Source: Nitrospira sp.
Lineage (GTDB): Bacteria > Nitrospirota > Nitrospiria > Nitrospirales > Nitrospiraceae
Assembly: GCA_005116945.1 (NCBI GenBank)
Contig: SWDH01000029.1
Location: 360,672 to 420,385, forward strand
Direction of reading: 5' to 3'
Length of the DNA stretch: 59,714 nt
Shown here: one piece after another, positions 27,039-35,709 of the stretch
Position numbering within the stretch: position 1 is the first letter of the stretch
Layout of the letters: each line of letters begins with the position of its first letter
Notes under the pieces: model-generated
Databases searched by the model: none
The model's input: the letters and a program-made list of their open reading frames with translations, nothing else
Told to the model about the DNA's origin: nothing
Made by a program: the position numbers and the translations under genes

Positions 27039-27111
27039 TTCTTGCAAGCGGTCGTCATAGCGGGTAGCGGCATTGTAACAATCGAGCGATAAGGAACAAC
27101 TGGGTTTAACG

Positions 27112-28098
27112 ATGATGGAGAATATCTTTCGGGGTCGGAACATCATGATTACCGGGGGGCTTGGCTTTATTGGGTCGAATCTGGCGAAGCGGTTGGTCGA
27201 TTTGGGCGGCCAGGTGACGGTCGTCGATAGTTTAGTGCCTGAGTATGGGGGGAATCTCTATAACGTCGACGGATTCAGAGATCGTCTGCGCATCAATATT
27301 TCCGATATCCGAGATCGCCATAGCCTGCAATATCTGGTGGAAGGGCAAGACTATCTGTTCAATTTGGCCGGGCAGACGAGTCACATGGATTCGATGGAGG
27401 ATCCAGATACAGATTTGGAAATTAATTGTCGCGCACAACTGTCGATCCTTGAGATCTGTCGGCATCATAATCCTCGGATCAAGATCGTCTTTGCGAGTAC
27501 GAGGCAGATATATGGCAAGCCAGATTACCTGCCTGTGGATGAGGCCCACCCGTCGCGACCTACGGACGTCAATGGCATCAACAAGATGGCGGGAGAGTGG
27601 TACCACATTCTGTACAGTAACGTGTATGGCCTTCGGACTTGCGCGCTACGTTTGACGAATACGATAGGCCCCCGTATGCGAATCAAGGATGCGCGTCAAA
27701 CGTTCTTGGGGATGTGGATACGTCTGCTGCTTGAACGCAAGCCTTTTGAAGTATGGGGTGGGGAGCAATTGAGAGATTTCACATATGTGGACGATGTTGT
27801 TGATGCCTGTCTGATGAGCGCGTCCAGCGAGGAGACCAATGGCCAGGTATTCAATCTCGGAAGCCGCGAAGTTATCAGCTTGAAGGATTTGGCTGAGATG
27901 CTTGTCGAGGTCAATGGCGAGGGGCAGTACACACTCAGAGCATTTCCTCCAGACCGTAAACGAATCGATATCGGCGACTACTACGCAGATTTCAGTCGCA
28001 TTCGGACCGTGGTTCAGTGGGAGCCCACGGTGTCTCTTCGGGACAGCCTTGCCAACACAATCTCCTATTACCGTAAACATCGTGAGCACTATGTGTGA
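27112..28098 (+). CDS. SDR-family NDP-sugar epimerase/dehydratase with Tyr-to-Asn change in the YxxxK motif
   Basis: 328 residues of extended SDR fold: NAD-binding GGLGFIG (~residues 15-21), VVDSLVPEYGGN, the DxxFNLAGQTSHMDSM loop, and FASTRQIYGKPDYLPVDE. The position normally held by the catalytic Tyr-x-x-x-Lys reads VNGINKMAGEWYH, so Tyr is replaced by Asn while Lys is kept. The rest (TNTIGPRMRIKD, WGGEQLRDFTYVDDVVDA, NLGSREVISLKDLAEM) is well conserved in style. I believe a subgroup with the NGINK form exists, so the protein may be active with a different proton donor. It precedes an aminotransferase gene, suggesting a keto- or amino-sugar route. Confidence 0.78.
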   Translation: MMENIFRGRNIMITGGLGFIGSNLAKRLVDLGGQVTVVDSLVPEYGGNLYNVDGFRDRLRINISDIRDRHSLQYLVEGQDYLFNLAGQTSHMDSMEDPDTDLEINCRAQLSILEICRHHNPRIKIVFASTRQIYGKPDYLPVDEAHPSRPTDVNGINKMAGEWYHILYSNVYGLRTCALRLTNTIGPRMRIKDARQTFLGMWIRLLLERKPFEVWGGEQLRDFTYVDDVVDACLMSASSEETNGQVFNLGSREVISLKDLAEMLVEVNGEGQYTLRAFPPDRKRIDIGDYYADFSRIRTVVQWEPTVSLRDSLANTISYYRKHREHYV

Positions 28099-28125
28099 AG
28101 AATTCGAGAGCGAGACGCACGAATC

Positions 28126-29256
28126 ATGATTCCGCAGACCAGCCCCGGTGCAAACTATCGTGCGCATCAGAGAGAGATTGATGAGGCCGTGACTCGTGTC
28201 ATGCAGAGTGGGACGTACATCCTTGGAAAAGAAGTCTCGGCATTTGAGAAAGAGTGGTCCACCTATCTGGGAGCCCAGCACGGGATCGGTGTCGGGAGCG
28301 GCACTGACGCGCTTCACATCGCGCTCCGAGCGTGTGGCATTGGGATCGGTGACAGAGTGGCGACGACTCCGCTGACCGCGTCGGCTACTGCAGCGGCCAT
28401 CGAGATGGCAGGAGCGATCCCCATGTTTGTCGACGTAGATCCACGCACCGGCCTTCTCGACCCTGAGCGGCTTGAATTGGCAATCAAGGGTGCTGGGTTT
28501 CGACGACTGAAAGCGATCATCCCCGTTCATCTCTATGGCAATCCAACCGATATGGAATCGATCATGGCACTGGCTGATCGATATGAGCTGATGGTGATTG
28601 AGGACTGTGCCCAATCTCATGGCGCGTCGATTAGCCTGAGGAAAACAGGTACATGGGGGCATATGGCGGCGTTCAGTTTCTATCCCACGAAAAACCTGGG
28701 TGCACTGGGCGACGGCGGGGCAGTGATCACGAATGATCGGAGTCTGGCAGAGAAGGCATTGCTCCTGCGCGAATACGGGTGGCGTGAGCGGTATGTGAGC
28801 GAGCGAGCGGGGTTGAACTCTCGGCTGGATGAGATGCAAGCCGCAATTCTTCGAGTCAAACTGCCATATCTCGATCATGAGAATAGCAGGCGGCGCGAGA
28901 TAGCCGAACTGTACGCGGATGCTCTGTCAGGGTCGACTTTTGAGACGATCCAGCCAGTCCCCAAGGTGCAACATGTGTATCACCAATATGTGGTGATGAG
29001 CGAGCGACGGCATGAAGTTCTGGCGTTTCTGAAAAAGGAGGGCGTAGGGGCGTTGATTCACTACCCGGTACCTCTTCACCGGCAGCCGGCCTATCACTCA
29101 CACATGCCTCCGCAGGATGATGCTTTGGCCAATAGTGAAAGACTTTGTGGGCGAGTTCTGAGCCTTCCCATGTTCCCTGAACTGACGAACGAACAGGTGA
29201 GCAAGGTTATTCAAGCAGTCAAACAATGGGAGACGACTGTCAGGATACCCGCATGA
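28126..29256 (+). CDS. DegT/DnrJ/EryC1-family sugar aminotransferase
   Basis: 376 residues, fold type I PLP enzyme that transfers an amino group to a keto-sugar nucleotide. GSGTDALHIALRACGIGIGD, MVIEDCAQSHGA (Asp for the PLP ring nitrogen) and FSFYPTKNLGALGDGGAVIT with the Schiff-base Lys are all present; the C-terminal HQYVVMSERRHEVLAFLKKEGV and YHSHMPPQDD segments are typical. The upstream SDR gene could supply the keto substrate. Its end overlaps the next start (ATGA). Confidence 0.9.
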   Translation: MIPQTSPGANYRAHQREIDEAVTRVMQSGTYILGKEVSAFEKEWSTYLGAQHGIGVGSGTDALHIALRACGIGIGDRVATTPLTASATAAAIEMAGAIPMFVDVDPRTGLLDPERLELAIKGAGFRRLKAIIPVHLYGNPTDMESIMALADRYELMVIEDCAQSHGASISLRKTGTWGHMAAFSFYPTKNLGALGDGGAVITNDRSLAEKALLLREYGWRERYVSERAGLNSRLDEMQAAILRVKLPYLDHENSRRREIAELYADALSGSTFETIQPVPKVQHVYHQYVVMSERRHEVLAFLKKEGVGALIHYPVPLHRQPAYHSHMPPQDDALANSERLCGRVLSLPMFPELTNEQVSKVIQAVKQWETTVRIPA

Positions 29257-30284
29257 CGCGCTATTTTTGTACCTATTTTGACAGGAATTATCTGTCGAGA
29301 GGGATCGCTCTCTACCGGTCCCTTCAACAGACGTGCCCATCTTTTGAGCTCTGGGTTCTCTGCTTGGATAGTGCATGCCATACAGTGCTTTCAGAATTTC
29401 GGCTGCCCGGGATCCATCTTATCCCTCTGGAAGAGCTTGAAGAGAATGATCACCAGTTGGGGGCGGTGAAAAGCACCAGGTCCCTGCTCGAATACTATTT
29501 CACGTGCTCACCGTGCTTGCCGTCGTTTGTACTGAGTCACTATACGCATGTGGATCGGATCACGTATCTGGACGCGGATCTGTATTTCTTTCGCGATCCG
29601 TCGGATGTATTTGATGAGATCGAGGATTCGTCCATTGCCATTATCCCCCATCGGTTTCATCCCACATTCTTAGGTAGAGAACAGTTCGGGATTTATAATG
29701 TGGGATGGGTCTCATTCAGGCGCGATGAACCAGGTATGGCGTGTCTATCAAAATGGAGGGAGCAGTGTTTGGACTGGTGCTATGTCCGGTGTGAGACTGA
29801 TCGATTCGCCGATCAGAAGTACCTTGATCGATGGCCAGCTGACTTCTCGAACGTTGCGGTGATTCAGCATAAAGGCGCCAATCTCGCTCCTTGGAACGTG
29901 GCGAACTATCATCTTCGGCATACTGAGAGTGGAGTATGTGTGGAGAATGAGCCACTCATTTTTTATCATTTTCACTATCTGAAGCAAGTGAATAAGTGGG
30001 TCTATAACCCCGGTCTCTCCGAATATAAAACCTCCTTGGTGAGTGTGTTACGCAACGATATCTACGTGCCATATATTCGTGCGCTACGAGAGGCTGAAGC
30101 AGAGGTCCGGGCGGTGCTCCCTCCTGGCGACATTCGTAGTCGGGGGGATTGGAGGGATTCAACGGATGAGCCCGAGGCGCAAGCCCAGGGGACGGTTTCC
30201 GGCGTCGCACATTCGATAAGGAATGTTGTTGGATTTTGGCGTGGTGTGGTGGCCGGCGACTATGTGGTGGTGACACATGAGTAA
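29253..30284 (+). CDS. GT8-like (nucleotide-diphosphosugar) glycosyltransferase
   Basis: 343 residues. The start YFCTYFDRNYLSRGIALYRSLQQ and the metal-binding DADLYFFRDP (DxD) suggest a GT-A transferase of the GT8 or 'nucleotide-diphospho-sugar transferase' type. FGIYNVGWVSFRRDEPGMACLSKW, FADQKYLDRWP and HKGANLAPWNVANYHL are further family-like motifs. The ATG at 29253 overlaps the aminotransferase stop by 4 bases. The ~60 C-terminal residues after VLPPGDIRS are low in conserved features. Confidence 0.72.
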   Translation: MTRYFCTYFDRNYLSRGIALYRSLQQTCPSFELWVLCLDSACHTVLSEFRLPGIHLIPLEELEENDHQLGAVKSTRSLLEYYFTCSPCLPSFVLSHYTHVDRITYLDADLYFFRDPSDVFDEIEDSSIAIIPHRFHPTFLGREQFGIYNVGWVSFRRDEPGMACLSKWREQCLDWCYVRCETDRFADQKYLDRWPADFSNVAVIQHKGANLAPWNVANYHLRHTESGVCVENEPLIFYHFHYLKQVNKWVYNPGLSEYKTSLVSVLRNDIYVPYIRALREAEAEVRAVLPPGDIRSRGDWRDSTDEPEAQAQGTVSGVAHSIRNVVGFWRGVVAGDYVVVTHE

Positions 30285-30360
30285 GACGAATGCTGGCAGT
30301 ACGGGAACAGGCAAGGCACAGAGCTCTGCGCGGAGAGCTAGTTCTCGAAGGAGAGCGTGA
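30277..30360 (+). CDS. Possible 27-residue basic peptide between two glycan genes
   Basis: An ATG at 30277 overlaps the end of the previous gene and its frame ends in a TGA whose last base immediately precedes the ATG at 30361. The predicted peptide starts MSKTNAGSTGTGK and ends in an Arg-rich stretch (ARRASSRRRA). It may be a coupling leader for the FkbM gene. The ribosome binding site is weak (GGTGG) and no homologue is known to me. Confidence 0.25.
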   Translation: MSKTNAGSTGTGKAQSSARRASSRRRA

Positions 30361-31200
30361 ATGGACTCTGGTTCGCTGAAGAAGGCAATCCGTGCGATGT
30401 TGTCCTGGCTCAACCTCGACATCTATCGGCTTGATTCGGCAAAAGCAGTTTCACTATCGCGGAGTGGGCTCGATGGTCTCTTGCTCCAGGCCCGCGCAAT
30501 GGGATTCACTCCGACGACGGTGGTGGATGTAGGTGCTGCCTATGGTTCGTTCGCACGCCAATGTTTCTCTGTATTTCCAAAGGCCCGGTTTCTCTTGCTT
30601 GAACCGCTCGTTGAATATCAGCCGCTCCTGAATACACTGATAGATGCGATGCCTTCCGCACAGTGCATTATGGCTGCGGCTTCGGCCCATCAAGGAGAGG
30701 TGGTTTTCAACGTCCATCCAGACCTTGTAGGCTCTTCTCTCTTTCGCGAAGTCGAGAAGGATACTTGTGTCAATGGTGTGGCAAGAACTGTTCAAGCCAT
30801 AACCATTGATAGTCTTGTCAAAGAGACAGGGGCAACGGGGCCTTTCTTGCTCAAGGTGGATGTGCAAGGGGCAGAGCTGGACGTGCTTCGCGGTGCGGAA
30901 AGGATGCTGGCAGACACCGAATACATTCTATTAGAAGTATCGTTGTTCAATTTTTTCCAAGATGGCCCAGACTTTCATGATGTAGTCATGTACATGAAAA
31001 ACCGAGGATTTGTGGCCAATGATATTTCCGGGCTGCAGTACAGACCATTAGACAACGCGCTCTCTCAGGTCGATATCGCGTTTGTGAAAGAGCGAGGTCT
31101 GTTCCGTCAACGACATTTCTACGCAACTCCGGAACAACGCGAGGCGCAGGACAGGCGAATCCGTACTCACATGGAGGAGCTGTTCGCTCGAACGCGATAA
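30361..31200 (+). CDS. FkbM-family methyltransferase
   Basis: 279 residues with the FkbM core: VVDVGAAYGSFARQCFSVFPKARFLLLEPL (motif I and acidic end), ITIDSLVKETGATGPFLLKVDVQGAELDVLRGAERML (hallmark LKxDxQGxELxxLxG) and YILLEVSLFNF. FkbM enzymes usually O-methylate sugars or polyketides. GAAGGAG seven bases before the ATG gives a strong start. The TAA is followed directly by the ATG of the next gene. Confidence 0.88.
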   Translation: MDSGSLKKAIRAMLSWLNLDIYRLDSAKAVSLSRSGLDGLLLQARAMGFTPTTVVDVGAAYGSFARQCFSVFPKARFLLLEPLVEYQPLLNTLIDAMPSAQCIMAAASAHQGEVVFNVHPDLVGSSLFREVEKDTCVNGVARTVQAITIDSLVKETGATGPFLLKVDVQGAELDVLRGAERMLADTEYILLEVSLFNFFQDGPDFHDVVMYMKNRGFVANDISGLQYRPLDNALSQVDIAFVKERGLFRQRHFYATPEQREAQDRRIRTHMEELFARTR

Positions 31201-32109
31201 ATGGACAAACCATTTCCCACCATTTCCGTTGTGACTCCTTCCTATAACCAAGGGCAGTTTCTTGAGGAAACGATCTGCTCCGTACTCACACAGACTTACC
31301 CTAGCGTTGAATACGTCGTGATTGATGGAGCGTCTTCAGATGGCAGTAAAGAGATCATCCGGAAGTATGCGGATGAGTTGACCTATTGGGTGAGTGAAAC
31401 GGACAAAGGGCAATACGACGCGATTAATAAAGGGTTTGCCAGAACGACCGGAGAGATTATGGCGTGGATCAACAGCGATGACAAGTATACGCCATGGGCG
31501 TTGACCGTCGTCGCAGATATTTTTCGGGCGTTTCCCCACGTTGAATGGATTACCAGTGTGAACCCAATTCGTTGGAATGCAAGAGGGCAAGTTGTTCATG
31601 TTGACTTTACCGGTGGGTTTAATCGGCACTCATTTTTGCGTGGAGGGAATTTCCCTGTGAGCGGATCGCACGGGCGAAGGTGGATCCAGCAGGAATCAAC
31701 CTTTTGGAGGCGTTCATTGTGGGAGCGGGCAGGCGGACGTCTAGATTGCTCATTGGGTCTCGCGGCTGACTTCGAATTGTGGGCCAGGCTATTCCAGCAC
31801 GCAGATCTCTACGGAGTGAGTGCGATTCTTGGAGGGTTTCGAGAACATGGGGAACAGAAGTCGATTCATCAGCGTGAGCAGTATATGCGCGAGGCTGATC
31901 AGACACTGCGGAGTTACGGGAAGTGGCCTTGTAGTGTAGGGCAAAGACTCTTGCGCGACAGTATCTGGAAAGTATTTCGGCAACATTCGCTCGCCTCCAT
32001 TTCCCCGCAGCTCCGTTCGCTCTTGCATCAGACAGGACTATTTTATCCTGCTTCCGTTGCTGTCTGGAAGGGGAAAGAATGGGAAATGATTACCGGCTTT
32101 GTCGTCTAG
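31201..32109 (+). CDS. Family 2 glycosyltransferase
   Basis: 302 residues: ISVVTPSYNQGQFLEETICSVLTQTYPSVEYVVIDGASSDGS, a GEIMAWINSDDKYTPWAL metal-binding motif (NSDD) and a WIQQESTFWRRSLWERAGG-type acceptor segment. This pattern (NSDD, QQExxFWRR) is that of the GT2 subgroup often called WcaA-like. No transmembrane anchor. It abuts the FkbM gene with no gap. Confidence 0.88.
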   Translation: MDKPFPTISVVTPSYNQGQFLEETICSVLTQTYPSVEYVVIDGASSDGSKEIIRKYADELTYWVSETDKGQYDAINKGFARTTGEIMAWINSDDKYTPWALTVVADIFRAFPHVEWITSVNPIRWNARGQVVHVDFTGGFNRHSFLRGGNFPVSGSHGRRWIQQESTFWRRSLWERAGGRLDCSLGLAADFELWARLFQHADLYGVSAILGGFREHGEQKSIHQREQYMREADQTLRSYGKWPCSVGQRLLRDSIWKVFRQHSLASISPQLRSLLHQTGLFYPASVAVWKGKEWEMITGFVV

Positions 32110-32142
32110 CCATGTATCCTATCCTTGGAGTGGCATGTTGCT

Positions 32143-33264
32143 GTGAATCATCCAATCAAATTGTTGTTCCTTGTGGTCGGTCTTGGGGTGGGAGGGACTG
32201 AGTCACATCTGCTTGAACTTGCCTCACGCATCGACCGAAAGAAGTTTGAGGTGGTAGTCGTTTCTCTCAAGTCAGGTGGGGCGTTGGTATCGGAGTTACA
32301 GTCTCGCGGGGTTCGAGTCCTTTCTTTAAATGGGAAGGGGAAACTGGACATTAGGGTCCTTTTCAGGTTGCGGGAAATTTTTAGGTCAGAACGGCCTGAT
32401 GTGGTGCAGTCTTTTCTATTTTGGGCCAACGTGGCATCGCGGCTTGTACGACAAGCCGGCAAGAAGGTGTATGTGGTCTCTGCCTATCATGACCAAGTGG
32501 CGCAGGAAGGGTGGCTGAACCGTCTTGTCGATCGAGTAACCATGAGATGGACCAATCGATTGGTGTGCTGCTCGCATGCGGTGCGTCGTTCGGTCAAGTC
32601 TCGGATTGGCGGGCGCGAGGAACAATTCGTCGTTATTCCATTTGGGGTCGAGGCTGGTCGCTTTCGAGGCGTGGCGTCTCTGTTGAGAAATGAATTAGGT
32701 CTGCAGGAAGGAGTGCCGATTATTGGCACTGTCTGCCGGTTAGTTGAGCCGAAGAAAGGGCTGCGATTTCTCCTGGAGGCAGTCGTACAGTTAGAGAAAG
32801 AAGTTGATGGCCCTTCCTGTCAGGTATTGATTGTGGGTGATGGGCCAGCAGAGGAGCACCTTCGAGTGATGGCTCAGCAGTTGGGCATCGCTTCGCGCGT
32901 CATATTCGCCGGAGTACGACGGGATATCCCGCAACTGTTGCCACTACTGGACGCATTCGTACTGCCCTCGCTGTATGAGGGGTTTGGCATTGCCATTCTT
33001 GAAGCGATGGCCGCGGGTCGGCCGGTCGTAGCGACGACAGTGGGAGGGATCCCTGAGTTTGTGACACATGGCGAGACAGGTATTCTTGTCGAACCGGGTG
33101 ATGCGACGGCGTTGGCTCGCGCGATACAGACGATATTAGCGAACCCTGAGGATGCATGCCAGATGGGGTTAAGGGGGCAACGTCACGTCCAGGAAAACTT
33201 TGAAATAGCTACAGTCGTTCGTCGGCATGAGGAGATTTACGAGGCCTGCCTTGTCGAGTCATAG
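32143..33264 (+). CDS. Family 4 glycosyltransferase
   Basis: 373 residues, GT-B: LLFLVVGLGVGGTESHLLELASRIDRKKF, VVCCSHAVRRSVKSRI-type linker, VIPFGVEAGRF, GTVCRLVEPKKGLRFLLEA and LPSLYEGFGIAILEAMAAGRPVVATTVGG with a canonical E-x7-E. There is no ATG near the start: a GTG at 32143 with GGAG about 12 bases upstream, or a TTG at 32125. I prefer the GTG. A tRNA T-loop-like string inside the gene is coincidence. Confidence 0.88.
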   Translation: MNHPIKLLFLVVGLGVGGTESHLLELASRIDRKKFEVVVVSLKSGGALVSELQSRGVRVLSLNGKGKLDIRVLFRLREIFRSERPDVVQSFLFWANVASRLVRQAGKKVYVVSAYHDQVAQEGWLNRLVDRVTMRWTNRLVCCSHAVRRSVKSRIGGREEQFVVIPFGVEAGRFRGVASLLRNELGLQEGVPIIGTVCRLVEPKKGLRFLLEAVVQLEKEVDGPSCQVLIVGDGPAEEHLRVMAQQLGIASRVIFAGVRRDIPQLLPLLDAFVLPSLYEGFGIAILEAMAAGRPVVATTVGGIPEFVTHGETGILVEPGDATALARAIQTILANPEDACQMGLRGQRHVQENFEIATVVRRHEEIYEACLVES

Positions 33265-33327
33265 CGGAGTCTGGTCGGCAAGTACGGAGTATGGGAAATG
33301 GTTATAGCGTAGAGTGAGGTCGCTGTA

Positions 33328-34374
33328 GTGTATTTGTATCCTCTCACATTTATCCTGGCTTTCGCCGTCGCATGGTATGGCGTCCCGATTGCTCGGCAGG
33401 CGGCGCTGAAGTACGGCATTGTGGATGCGCCGGATGGCCGTCTGAAGCATCAGAAGGAGCCGGTCCCATACTTTGGTGGGCTTGCGATATATCTCGCCTT
33501 TCTCATGAGCTTGGCCTTTACCTTCGAGTTTCGCCAGGATGTGCTTGGCATTATTCTCGGTGGGACGATTGTTGTGATGCTTGGGCTCATTGACGATTTC
33601 GGTGTACTGACACCTTGGACAAAGCTTACTGGACAACTCCTTGCTATCTTTGTGTTGATCAAGAGTGGGATTAGGATCGAGATTGCCGCGCTGCCTGAAT
33701 GGGTCGACCTCACGCTGACAGTGTTTTGGATGGTGGGATTGATCAACGCATTCAATTTACTCGACATCATGGATGGCCTTTCGGCAGGTGTGGGGGCGGC
33801 CAGCGCAACCTGTCTGCTTGTCGTCGCCTTACTGCAAGGCGATCAAACAATCGCCGTGATGCTTGTCGCGTTGATCGGAAGCTTGCTGGGATTTCTGAAA
33901 TACAACTGGCATCCGGCTCGGATCTACATGGGCGACACGGGCGCGATGTTTATTGGGTTACTTCTTGGAGCGATGGCGATGATCGGGAAGTATCCCAGCG
34001 ACCATCCTCTCTCGCTCCTCACCCCTGTGTTTATTTTAGGGTTTCCAATATTTGACACCCTGTTTGTGATGTACATTCGATACAGGCGTGGGCTGCCCAT
34101 CCTTTGGGGAAGTCCGGATCACATCGCGATTAGACTGCGTCATTGGGGGATGTCAGTCCCACAGATCGTGATTACGAGCTATGTGGCTACGGCAGTCGTG
34201 GGAGTAATCGGCCTTATGATGTTGTCAGTCAGCCTGGAAGTGGGGTGGGTGCTCTGTGCGGGGACAGCTGGCGCCTTCTTACTCTTCACCATGTTATTGA
34301 AAAAGGTCGATACCCGCCGGCCTGGGCAGGCTGATGTCTCATCATCACACAGTGAGGAAAGAAAGGCCGCATGA
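33328..34374 (+). CDS. WecA/TagO-like undecaprenyl-phosphate sugar-1-phosphate transferase
   Basis: 348 residues, ten to eleven transmembrane segments. Polyprenyl-phosphate HexNAc-1-P transferase motifs are all present: DAPDGRLKHQKEPVPYFGG near residue 32-50, the catalytic GLIDDF (~90), NAFNLLDIMDGLSAG (~135), IYMGDTGAMFIG (~205) and a GSPDHIAIRL cytoplasmic loop (HIxxRL; ~265). This enzyme starts glycan synthesis on undecaprenyl phosphate and fits the Wzm/Wzt export route. The GTG start has GTGAGGT seven bases upstream. It overlaps the next gene (ATGA). Confidence 0.92.
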   Translation: MYLYPLTFILAFAVAWYGVPIARQAALKYGIVDAPDGRLKHQKEPVPYFGGLAIYLAFLMSLAFTFEFRQDVLGIILGGTIVVMLGLIDDFGVLTPWTKLTGQLLAIFVLIKSGIRIEIAALPEWVDLTLTVFWMVGLINAFNLLDIMDGLSAGVGAASATCLLVVALLQGDQTIAVMLVALIGSLLGFLKYNWHPARIYMGDTGAMFIGLLLGAMAMIGKYPSDHPLSLLTPVFILGFPIFDTLFVMYIRYRRGLPILWGSPDHIAIRLRHWGMSVPQIVITSYVATAVVGVIGLMMLSVSLEVGWVLCAGTAGAFLLFTMLLKKVDTRRPGQADVSSSHSEERKAA

Positions 34375-35699
34375 TCCTTATCGTCGGCGCCGGTTTAGCA
34401 GGCCTCAGTGCGGCCTATCATCTTTCCGGATTTCCCTATCGTCTCTTTGAGCGAGAGCAGGAGGTCGGTGGCTTATGCCGCTCCTACAAAAAGGATGGCT
34501 TTACCTTCGATTACACCGGACATCTGCTCCATTTTCGCCAAGCTGAAATCAAGGCGTTAGTGGAAACGCTTTTGGCTGGAAAACTTCAGAAGCATGCCCG
34601 GCAATCGTTCATCTATTCTCACCGGACCTATACGGAGTATCCATTTCAGGTCAATACATTCGGGCTTCCGCCAGAAGTGGTGCGAGAGTGCTTAATGGGA
34701 TTTATCGCCACGCTCACGAATCAGCACGCCGGCCCTGCACCCAAAGATCGATCGTTCAAAGAATGGATTCTCGATAATCTCGGTGAGGGCATGGCCAAGC
34801 ATTTCATGCTGCCGTTCAATGAAAAACTGTGGCAGATCTCGCTGGACGAACTGACGTCGGACTGGGTGTCGTGGCTGGTGCCGAAGCCTGAGCTGAAGGA
34901 TGTGGTGAACGGCGCCTTAGGTATCAAAGACAAAGCCTTTGGCTATAACCCATCGTTTCTCTATCCTGCGCAGGGTGGCATCAACGTGCTTCCAGAGTCG
35001 TTTGTGCCAGGGATCGCGGGTATTACTCATAGCGCGGAACTTGTAGAAGTGGACACCAAGCGACGACGCGCGATCTTTCATGATCATACAAATGGTGGTA
35101 CCAAAGAAGAGCGATATGAGTCGTTGATCTCGACGATACCGATCCCCGAACTGATTCACCGCTGTATTGATTTCCCTGCTCCATTGAAAGACGCTGCGGC
35201 CGCGTTACGTTGGGTCTCGGTCTACAATATCAATTTGGGGATCGGCCGTGAGCAGGTATCGGATAAACATTGGATTTATTTCCCTGAAGCCGCATATCCC
35301 TTCTACCGCGCTGGATTCCCCATGAACTTTTCTCCTTCACTGGGGCGTCCCGGCTGCAGCTCGATGTATGTGGAGATGTCGCACAAGCCGACTGAGCACC
35401 AGTCTGCAGAGCAGTTGATCGGTCGAGTGCGTTCCGGTCTAGAGCAGGCCAACATCCTTCGCCCTGACGATGAGCTGGTGGTCTCGGATGTGAAAGATCT
35501 TCAGTATGCCTATGTCTATTTCGATCAGCATCGTGCGCAGGCGATACCGGCTATCCTCACCGAGCTTGAGCGCCGTGGAATTTACTCGGTCGGTCGCTAT
35601 GGGCGCTGGGAACATACGTCGATGGAAGATGCCATCGGGCAAGGGAAACAGGTCGCGGAGCGTCTGAGAACCCAATACGGGTATTTAGCCTCAGCTTGA
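34371..35699 (+). CDS. FAD-dependent oxidoreductase of the amine-oxidase / UDP-galactopyranose-mutase-like group
   Basis: 442 residues starting MILIVGAGLAGLSAAYHL, a Rossmann GxGxxG for FAD, followed by FEREQEVGGLCRSYKKDGFTFDYTGHLLHF, as in protoporphyrinogen-oxidase-like and UDP-galactopyranose-mutase-like proteins. LMLPFNEKLWQISLDELTSDWV-type text (HFMLPFNEKLW) and VGRYGRWEHTSMEDAIGQGKQVA support the flavin fold. In glycan loci these proteins are often labelled only as FAD-dependent. A ring-contracting mutase or a sugar desaturase role is possible, unproven. Confidence 0.7.
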   Translation: MILIVGAGLAGLSAAYHLSGFPYRLFEREQEVGGLCRSYKKDGFTFDYTGHLLHFRQAEIKALVETLLAGKLQKHARQSFIYSHRTYTEYPFQVNTFGLPPEVVRECLMGFIATLTNQHAGPAPKDRSFKEWILDNLGEGMAKHFMLPFNEKLWQISLDELTSDWVSWLVPKPELKDVVNGALGIKDKAFGYNPSFLYPAQGGINVLPESFVPGIAGITHSAELVEVDTKRRRAIFHDHTNGGTKEERYESLISTIPIPELIHRCIDFPAPLKDAAAALRWVSVYNINLGIGREQVSDKHWIYFPEAAYPFYRAGFPMNFSPSLGRPGCSSMYVEMSHKPTEHQSAEQLIGRVRSGLEQANILRPDDELVVSDVKDLQYAYVYFDQHRAQAIPAILTELERRGIYSVGRYGRWEHTSMEDAIGQGKQVAERLRTQYGYLASA

Positions 35700-35709
35700 G
35701 GAATGTAGT

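Noticed and set aside
27646-28878. 410-codon minus-strand frame
   Set aside because: It is antisense to the SDR and aminotransferase genes, both strongly conserved, and its translation has no family motifs (rich in His, Arg, Cys). It is a codon-bias shadow.
32303-32322. tRNA T-arm-like string (GGGGTTCGAGTCC)
   Set aside because: It lies inside the GT4 gene, in frame as SRGVRVL, with no acceptor stem or anticodon arm around it.
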